A stretch of 64,000 nucleotides of DNA from positions 105,500-169,499 of the forward strand of contig PLDK01000024.1 in the NCBI GenBank assembly GCA_003135135.1, given 5' to 3'. This document shows positions 59,225-64,000 of this stretch, piece after piece (position 1 is the stretch's first letter; the number at the start of each line of letters is the position of its first letter). The position numbers were made by a program, and so were the translations under genes. The notes beneath the pieces are model-generated. The model did no database searches, had not been told where the DNA came from, and was given only the letters and a program-made list of their open reading frames with translations. This DNA comes from Deltaproteobacteria bacterium (GTDB taxonomy: Bacteria > Desulfobacterota > Binatia > Binatales > Binataceae).

Positions 59225-61207
59225 CTATAGCCAGTCTGCAGGGATTAAAAACTCGTCGTGGTCTCGGCGCCAGTTACCCACGACGTGCACGTGAGCAATT
59301 CCATCCCAGGTGATGGACCCAGCATGTTCGGTCACGATTATCTGAAATTGTCCCTCTACGGCATCGAAAAAATGGGATAGAGCAGTGAAAATCCGGTGTA
59401 CGCCCTCGATGTCGGATGAGCGGTCTTTTCGCTCGTCGGGCGGCCCCTCCATCGATGGCCAAGCCTCAGGAAAATAGACTTGAGAGGGTTGGTCAATGAC
59501 GAGGAAGCGGGGCACCGGGTTCTGGCCCAAGCCGACGAAGTGCTCATGCAAGGCCAACAATCCGGCGACATGGTATCCCACCCAGTTTTGCCCGCTGCCT
59601 ACCTCCCAAAGAAAATCAGTCCGACCAGAGAGGGGGCTAAATTGAAGGGTAAGTTCACTAATGTTTAGACGGACGTTTTCCTTCGCGTGCTCGAGTTGCA
59701 GGAGACCTGCGTAGTCTGCGACTTTCGCTGACACAGTATCGAGAGCCGCGTTAAGCCGATCGCGTTGCGTGCGCGGGTCGAGGTCTCTTTTCAGTTCGGC
59801 AATTTTCTGCGCTAACGTTTTCACCCTGTCGCGAAGTTCGTCGACGTTGCGGCTAGCGCTGACATTTTCCAAAGCCTGTTCCACGCGGCCCACGAAAAGA
59901 TAAATCTCCCGGACGCGTTGCCGCTGGGCGGAAAGTGCGGCGGAACGATCTTCCAGATACTTTCGCTTCTGACGGGCCTTGGAGATGGCCCCTTCGCGCT
60001 CGCGGAGTTCTTGACGCAACACCGCGAGCTCCTGGTCAAGCTTGGCGGGAGCTGAATGAACCGAAGCGGTCAGCGATTTCAATTCGCGCGCCAACGTTTG
60101 CAGCTCGGCTAAACGAGGATTGGCCTCCGTATGAATGGCCGCGCACACGGGGCATTCATGCGTATCGCGCACTTTCTCCTCGAACCAGCCGACGCCTTGC
60201 AGGCGATCCTCTTGGCCTGTGAGCGTAGTGCCATACTCCCCGACCGAGGACGAGAGTTGATCAAGCTTGCCCAGCCGTCGGCGAATCGAGCCGATTTCCT
60301 GTCCCAGTTGATCCTCCTCGTTAATGAGGCGCGTCAACTCCGTCACTGCGGCCTCGCTGGTTCCTTCCCGAATATCCGGGATGTCCATTGTTCGGATGGT
60401 GCTGGGCACCTTCTGCAGTTCCAGAATGTATTTATCCAACAGCCAACCCACTTCGGGCGGTGGTGAATCGGGAAGCAGACCAAGCGCCCGAGCTTGCAGG
60501 TAATAGCTCTCCACCTCCGCTTCCCAGGCACGCGCCGCACTAAGACGTGCATCCAATTCCCGGCGCAACCGAACATGTTCGCGCTCTAAGTCTTTCAACT
60601 CGCGCTGTTTGGCAAGCGTACTGGCATCAATCGCGCCGAGTGCGAGGGGGAAAATGATTTTCAACTTTTCCCTGTGTTCCGTAGTATCCGCCTTGAAGAA
60701 AAACGTGTAGGGATTGGCAACGATGTGCTGAGGCTGAAAATTAAATGCCGCCATGTCGCGACAGCTCGCACGCCCGCCGAATCCCACATTGTCGTCCGTG
60801 GAGAAATCGAGAGTTGGCAGATGCGAGATTTGATTGAAGCGGTTCTTCAAGTCCTCCACCCGAGCGTTTTTCTCGACGGTCGGAGGTACCGTTAGCTGCA
60901 AGCCCTCTGCCCAATAGATATCAGTCGTGGTTTGTTGCCCTTCCGGGTTGCGCCTCGCGACGATCATCTCGGTGTTGGCCAGTTGTAGATGGAGGCCAAA
61001 CCATCCGGTCACCTCACGAATCCGACCAACAGGAATTGAGCATTTCTCGCTCCCGAGACAATAGTCGATGATCCAGGTCAGGGAGGATTTGCCCGTGGCG
61101 CTCTCGCCGGTGACGATATTGATCTTGCCGGGCGCAAAAGGAATGACGCGCGCACTGCGGCTCGAGTCTTTAGGCCAGAGAATAACTTTCAGAATAGCGA
61201 GTTTCAT
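59225..61207 (-). CDS. ABC-3C system SMC-like ATPase (DUF3732)
   Basis: A 660-residue SMC-type ATPase. Walker A is NIVTGESATGKSSLTWIIDY (about 30-49), the DUF3732 form G-E-S-x-T-G-K-S-S. It has AFNFQPQHIVANPYTFFFKA (Q-loop region), coiled coils (about 190-240 and 370-480), and a hook-like HECPVCAAIHTEANPRL (about 350). The second head has RFLVIDQPSQVYFPEAWPSM (Walker B), then IIVTEHAGS. DUF3732 proteins are the ATPase of ABC three-component conflict systems. It lies last in the operon, its ATG overlapping the middle component's stop. A strong family and context match. Confidence 0.88.
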   Translation of the reverse strand: MKLAILKVILWPKDSSRSARVIPFAPGKINIVTGESATGKSSLTWIIDYCLGSEKCSIPVGRIREVTGWFGLHLQLANTEMIVARRNPEGQQTTTDIYWAEGLQLTVPPTVEKNARVEDLKNRFNQISHLPTLDFSTDDNVGFGGRASCRDMAAFNFQPQHIVANPYTFFFKADTTEHREKLKIIFPLALGAIDASTLAKQRELKDLEREHVRLRRELDARLSAARAWEAEVESYYLQARALGLLPDSPPPEVGWLLDKYILELQKVPSTIRTMDIPDIREGTSEAAVTELTRLINEEDQLGQEIGSIRRRLGKLDQLSSSVGEYGTTLTGQEDRLQGVGWFEEKVRDTHECPVCAAIHTEANPRLAELQTLARELKSLTASVHSAPAKLDQELAVLRQELREREGAISKARQKRKYLEDRSAALSAQRQRVREIYLFVGRVEQALENVSASRNVDELRDRVKTLAQKIAELKRDLDPRTQRDRLNAALDTVSAKVADYAGLLQLEHAKENVRLNISELTLQFSPLSGRTDFLWEVGSGQNWVGYHVAGLLALHEHFVGLGQNPVPRFLVIDQPSQVYFPEAWPSMEGPPDERKDRSSDIEGVHRIFTALSHFFDAVEGQFQIIVTEHAGSITWDGIAHVHVVGNWRRDHDEFLIPADWL

Positions 61208-61695
61208 TAGAAGCTGATGTTCAAGTGGGTACAGAGTTGAACCAGAGTCATTTCGGCAAAGGCGTGGCCGACCCGTTTGGCGGCATTCAAGACACCCTTC
61301 ACCTCTTCCGTCGCATGCACCACTGGCGGCGTTCTTTTGCCCGGAATTAACTGACGCTCGTGATCTTGATCGAGCCCGAGGAGGCCAGTGTGAAAGGCAA
61401 TCGAGAGCGCCTGGAACGTTCGATCCGACATCGCCTGCATCCGCATCTGCAGACCGACTGTAATTTCACGATCGTCGGCGAGTGCCTTGTAGAGTGCACC
61501 GGGTTGCGTTTTTGACGCCAACGCTCTCGCGGTGCGCTGGTGGAATGTGAGCGGCAGGACGAGAAACGCCATTGGTAGCGATACACCTTCGGCGCGACCT
61601 TTGGCTTCAAAGGCTGAGTCCACCGCCTGCCAAATCACCTCCGCGGCAAGGCCCGTGTTTTGAACCACCCGCTGTTCAAACAGGACGTCTATCAT
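61207..61695 (-). CDS. ABC-3C middle component
   Basis: A 162-residue protein with PMAFLVLPLTFHQRTARALA, then VGLQMRMQAMSDRTFQALSI and a C-terminal helix GVLNAAKRVGHAFAEMTL. The pattern L-P-L-x-x-H and the position between the effector and the DUF3732 ATPase are those of ABC-3C middle components, believed to bridge the two. ATG at 61695 overlaps the effector stop (ATGA), and its own stop meets the ATPase start. The frame is open 48 bases further upstream. Confidence 0.82.
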   Translation of the reverse strand: MIDVLFEQRVVQNTGLAAEVIWQAVDSAFEAKGRAEGVSLPMAFLVLPLTFHQRTARALASKTQPGALYKALADDREITVGLQMRMQAMSDRTFQALSIAFHTGLLGLDQDHERQLIPGKRTPPVVHATEEVKGVLNAAKRVGHAFAEMTLVQLCTHLNISF

Positions 61696-62882
61696 GGCCC
61701 TACAATGAGTTTGCTCATGAGTTGTTTGAACCGCGGATGCCACCCGATTCGGATCATATCAGCCAGACGGTGATAGGTACCTGACGTGAGATAAACCTGC
61801 TCAGTATCGCTGCCGGCGAGTTGTTCGCGGTGGTCCTCCGTAGTGTCCGTGAAGATTTCGAAGCCAACGTCTTCCTCCGGCGCTGCCTTCTTCATTCGGA
61901 TAAGACGCGCGCGAATTTTTTCCCAGCGAGACAGCAACGCTACCTCGAATGCTTTCCAATCGTCATCAGTGATGTTTCCCTCCGTGGACAAACGACTCTT
62001 TTCAATATTGCAGCGGATGAATTCACGAATGGCATTGTCCACGATGCTGTCGTCATCAGTGACCAAGTGGAGCTGTTTCACGAAAACACTCCCTTTCTCC
62101 TGGCCGAGCGTATCCTCGGTTACCGGAATAAGATGCTCCGCGCGTTCCCGCGCGATTTGCCGTTTACGCAGACCGATGACCGCGTGAAGCTGGTTAACAA
62201 AGTGATCGCGTTGAATCCAGGCCGGCTGTTTTTGCTGCCACTTGGCCAGTGCGGTCTTATGCAACCAGCCCAAAAGTTCGTCGACGATAGAGTCGGCAAT
62301 CGCCAAGCACGATTCGGGCAACTGTAGGTGACCGATGGTTTCCTTGCGCAGTGCTGGTCCCGCTGTAGCTAGCGAACCGTCGGCCAATTCACAGCGAGAG
62401 ATTAGCTTCAACAGGCTTGTTCGGGATTCGTGGCGCAAGACACGCTCCATTAGCGGCGCAATCTGTTTCGGCGGTTTTTTGGCGGCTGCTTCCAAGGCAG
62501 CGACGCAGGCGGTAATCTGTGTTGTCGACGTTGCTCGGCCGATTTGTTGGGCGATACATTCCGGCAATACCTTATTCGTAACCATTAAGAAGGTAGTAGT
62601 GTCGGCCACCACTTCTTTAGTATCCAGCGCCTCGATCCATATCGCCAAGGTGTTCCACAAATCCTTGGAGCGGTTACCGAACGGCTCAGCGGCGGCGCGA
62701 ACGGAGTGTTTGTCCTGCTCCAATAGCTTCGACGAGTCGGCACCACTCACGGCAACGTCATCTTCGGTCTCCACGCCTATGATCGAACCTGCCGGGCTCT
62801 GCGCTAACCAACACAGGGCGCGTTCAAATTGGTAGCTGAATCCAGCGTTGGTGCCCGCTGCCGAATGGTGACTGAGAGTCAT
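61692..62882 (-). CDS. ABC-3C effector, dsDNA endonuclease-like N-terminus
   Basis: A 396-residue protein. The N-terminus AGFSYQFERALCWLAQSPAG followed by GVETEDDVAV and LLEQDKHS is a PD-(D/E)XK-type pattern (acid at 41-42, then Q-x-K at 56-58) similar to Cap4/DUF4297-like DNA endonuclease domains. The C-terminal 150 residues are the ABC-3C interaction region. It is first in the operon and coupled by ATGA to the middle component. In ABC-3C the variable N-terminal domain is the presumed toxin unleashed by the ATPase on sensing invasion. Confidence 0.78.
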   Translation of the reverse strand: MTLSHHSAAGTNAGFSYQFERALCWLAQSPAGSIIGVETEDDVAVSGADSSKLLEQDKHSVRAAAEPFGNRSKDLWNTLAIWIEALDTKEVVADTTTFLMVTNKVLPECIAQQIGRATSTTQITACVAALEAAAKKPPKQIAPLMERVLRHESRTSLLKLISRCELADGSLATAGPALRKETIGHLQLPESCLAIADSIVDELLGWLHKTALAKWQQKQPAWIQRDHFVNQLHAVIGLRKRQIARERAEHLIPVTEDTLGQEKGSVFVKQLHLVTDDDSIVDNAIREFIRCNIEKSRLSTEGNITDDDWKAFEVALLSRWEKIRARLIRMKKAAPEEDVGFEIFTDTTEDHREQLAGSDTEQVYLTSGTYHRLADMIRIGWHPRFKQLMSKLIVGP

Positions 62883-63078
62883 ATCAGACTTGGTTTCTAC
62901 TGGACCATCCCATTAAATCGCTCAATCCTGAGTTCTGAATCATGCACCCAATCCCCGCAGTCATCAACTGGAGTTGGTGCCATCACCGACGAAGAGCGGC
63001 GCAGCCCCGTTGAACTGACAGAGTTTGCTGAAAGGGCGATGTCCAGGCGAACGCTTGTTTTGGCAGACGATGGCGCGA

Positions 63079-63240
63079 GGGGCACCGGCTCGGTTCTCGA
63101 CAGGGAGAATCGACCATAAATTAGCTGCTGACGGCCGAATCTGCGCTTCTCCGGTCCCCTCAGCCAGAAGAAAATGCGCGAACATGCGACCTATTTTCGG
63201 GTTTTCTGCAGAGAGCGCAGCAATCGCGGACTGCCTAGCG
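63079..63240 (+). repeat. About 160-bp direct repeat, copy B (right of ABC-3C)
   Basis: Diverged direct copy of 58871-59033, same orientation, starting GGGCACCGGCTCGGTTCTCG. Copies are 4.2 kb apart with the ABC-3C operon between. Confidence 0.7.
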
Positions 63241-63290
63241 GAGAGACGGGGATTTGAACCGTCGCGCCCCTTCATTTCAGCACTTTCTCC
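63241..63290 (-). other. tRNA-like fragment beside repeat copy B
   Basis: The reverse complement has GACGGTTCAAATCCCCGTCT and CTCC, which resembles a T loop and acceptor end of a serine-type tRNA. The stem pairing is imperfect (the T loop would be too large), and no full cloverleaf can be drawn. It mirrors the tRNA-like piece beside copy A. Confidence 0.35.
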
Positions 63291-63613
63291 GCCACCTCAG
63301 GGGTATTTCGTTTCTCCAGAGAACTCGCGTTGGCTAACCGAAAGACGAAGCTATTCTCACCAAGTCCCTCCGTCTCGACTCAATGTGCACAGACGCGCGT
63401 GCCGCTTCGCTGTGAGCCGCCCCGCTAATGCTCCGTAAACTACGCATCGCGGCCCATCCGCCACAACCCCAATCCCATCCTGCGGCTCCGCTTCGCCGCC
63501 GCTCTAATTGGTGGCGGTCGCTGCGCTAGCACGCGTGCCAGCCGCCTTTGGCGGACGCTGACGCTCTGTCACGCCTGCCGCCCGCTCCGCTCGCGCATCT
63601 AGAAATCTGCGCA

Positions 63614-63642
63614 CGGCCCTCCAGTTCGGTTTGAGAGGGCCG
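63614..63642 (+). terminator. Hairpin upstream of ssb
   Basis: CGGCCCTC and GAGGGCCG form an 8-bp stem with a 13-base loop, followed nine bases later by A-rich sequence. It could end transcription coming from the left or act in the ssb leader. Confidence 0.4.
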
Positions 63643-63735
63643 CGCGGAAAAAAGTTGTGCGGTGATGAAAGCAACGCAGCACGCCCTGCCCGATGACGGG
63701 AAGCGGGCGCAGCCAAACAAATGGAGGTTATGGCT

Positions 63736-64000
63736 ATGGCAATCAACAAAGTGATCGTGATCGGCAATCTGGGAGCCAATCCTGAGATTCGTACCCTGCC
63801 CAAATCCGGGCAGAACGTGGCGAATTTCTCGCTGGCGACCACAGAGCGTTTCACGGATCGAAACGGCGACAAGCAGGAGCGCACCGAATGGCATCGCGTG
63901 GTGGCGTTCGGGCGCATCGCGGATACCTGCCAACAGTTTTTGAGCAAAGGCCGTCAGGTTTACATCGAGGGTCGGCTCACTACCCGCCAGTACGAAGCGA
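63736..64000 (+). CDS. ssb: Single-stranded DNA-binding protein, cut by the window edge
   Basis: Residues [20 protein letters not shown] and later [20 protein letters not shown], then [20 protein letters not shown] and [12 protein letters not shown] are the OB-fold of bacterial SSB. The reading frame stays open to the last base (at least 88 residues). Three in-frame ATGs (63721, 63730, 63736) exist. GGAGG at 63723-63727 lies eight bases before 63736, which gives the standard start. SSB coats single-stranded DNA. ICEs and conjugative plasmids commonly carry their own copy to protect the entering strand. Confidence 0.9.
   Translation, partial: MAINKVIVIGNLGANPEIRTLPKSGQNVANFSLATTERFTDRNGDKQERTEWHRVVAFGRIADTCQQFLSKGRQVYIEGRLTTRQYEA

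Larger units (their letters stand above)
62883..63735. other. Intergenic region between ABC-3C and ssb
   Basis: About 850 bases without an intact gene. They include repeat copy B, a tRNA-like piece and several hairpins, all listed separately. From 63480 to 63720 the sequence is rich in short GC dyads such as GCCGCC-TTT-GGCGG. I see no convincing short protein. Confidence 0.5.
9479..64000. mobile_element. Integrative conjugative element (Trb/P-type T4SS) with defence island, right end outside window
   Basis: This boundary is inferred from the broken tRNA-Leu on the left, a full set of Trb mating-pair genes, a relaxase and a coupling protein, toxin-antitoxin modules near the border, clustered defence systems, and an ssb gene at the right edge. 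No integrase gene is present in the window. By analogy it should lie near the rebuilt tRNA at the right end. Smaller mobile pieces (IS remnants, repeat-flanked cassettes) are nested inside. Confidence 0.75.

Noticed and set aside
63241..63290. Complete tRNA-Ser gene
   Set aside because: The T stem does not pair properly, and the remaining arms are missing.
1..64000. CRISPR array
   Set aside because: No regularly spaced repeats of 24-40 bases were seen. The only tandem repeats are 2-copy.

Overview
The window is high-GC DNA from a Gram-negative bacterium. The supports are an OmpA/Pal-type envelope lipoprotein, a P-type (Trb) conjugation apparatus and many lipoprotein or Sec signals. Gene style is Pseudomonadota-like, but a related phylum cannot be excluded from this sequence alone.

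Positions 1-9426 look like host chromosome: the frameshifted tail of a GT87-type glycosyltransferase, a fumarylacetoacetate hydrolase-family protein (minus strand), glutamine-dependent NAD+ synthetase, two unrecognised exported or membrane proteins, an orphan PqqD - lasso B2 protease - ABC exporter trio without a visible precursor or cyclase, and a glycine-zipper/OmpA lipoprotein.

At 9427-9478 lies the 3' half of a tRNA-Leu(TAG) gene whose 5' half is absent. Everything to its right looks like an integrative conjugative element (ICE) that runs past the window end (more than 54 kb). Its order is: a toxin-antitoxin border (BrnT/BrnA, truncated HigB plus HigA); a SIR2-domain protein; the conjugation block 12783-26849 (trbF-G-I, DUF2274, traF, traD-like, relaxase, traG, accessory RHH protein, trbB-C-D-E-J-K-L), permuted relative to the usual trbB...I order; then a very dense defence island from 27237 to 62882.

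The island carries a Fic protein; an unfamiliar three-gene Rad50-like operon (29903-32881); AbiE type IV toxin-antitoxin with two inverted-repeat operators; a type III restriction-modification system with an SNF2-like helicase and DUF4391 protein; a GmrSD-type (DUF262/DUF1524) type IV restriction enzyme; a complete QatABCD system followed by a small PD-(D/E)XK-like protein; a complete type II CBASS (capW, capV, DncV-like cyclase, cap2, cap3); and an ABC-3C three-component system flanked by about 160-bp direct repeats. An ICE-type ssb is cut by the right edge.

A recurrent feature is short vestigial pieces of other nuclease or toxin genes (HigB C-terminus, type III Res N-terminus, SbcD N-terminus, HsdS C-terminus). 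Each is joined to an adjacent system by an exact GTGA or ATGA stop/start overlap, as if modules were swapped at start and stop codons while translational coupling was kept. The best candidates for undescribed biology are the 59-aa / Rad50-like / 201-aa operon, the PD-(D/E)XK-like gene after qatD, and the coupled-stub pattern.
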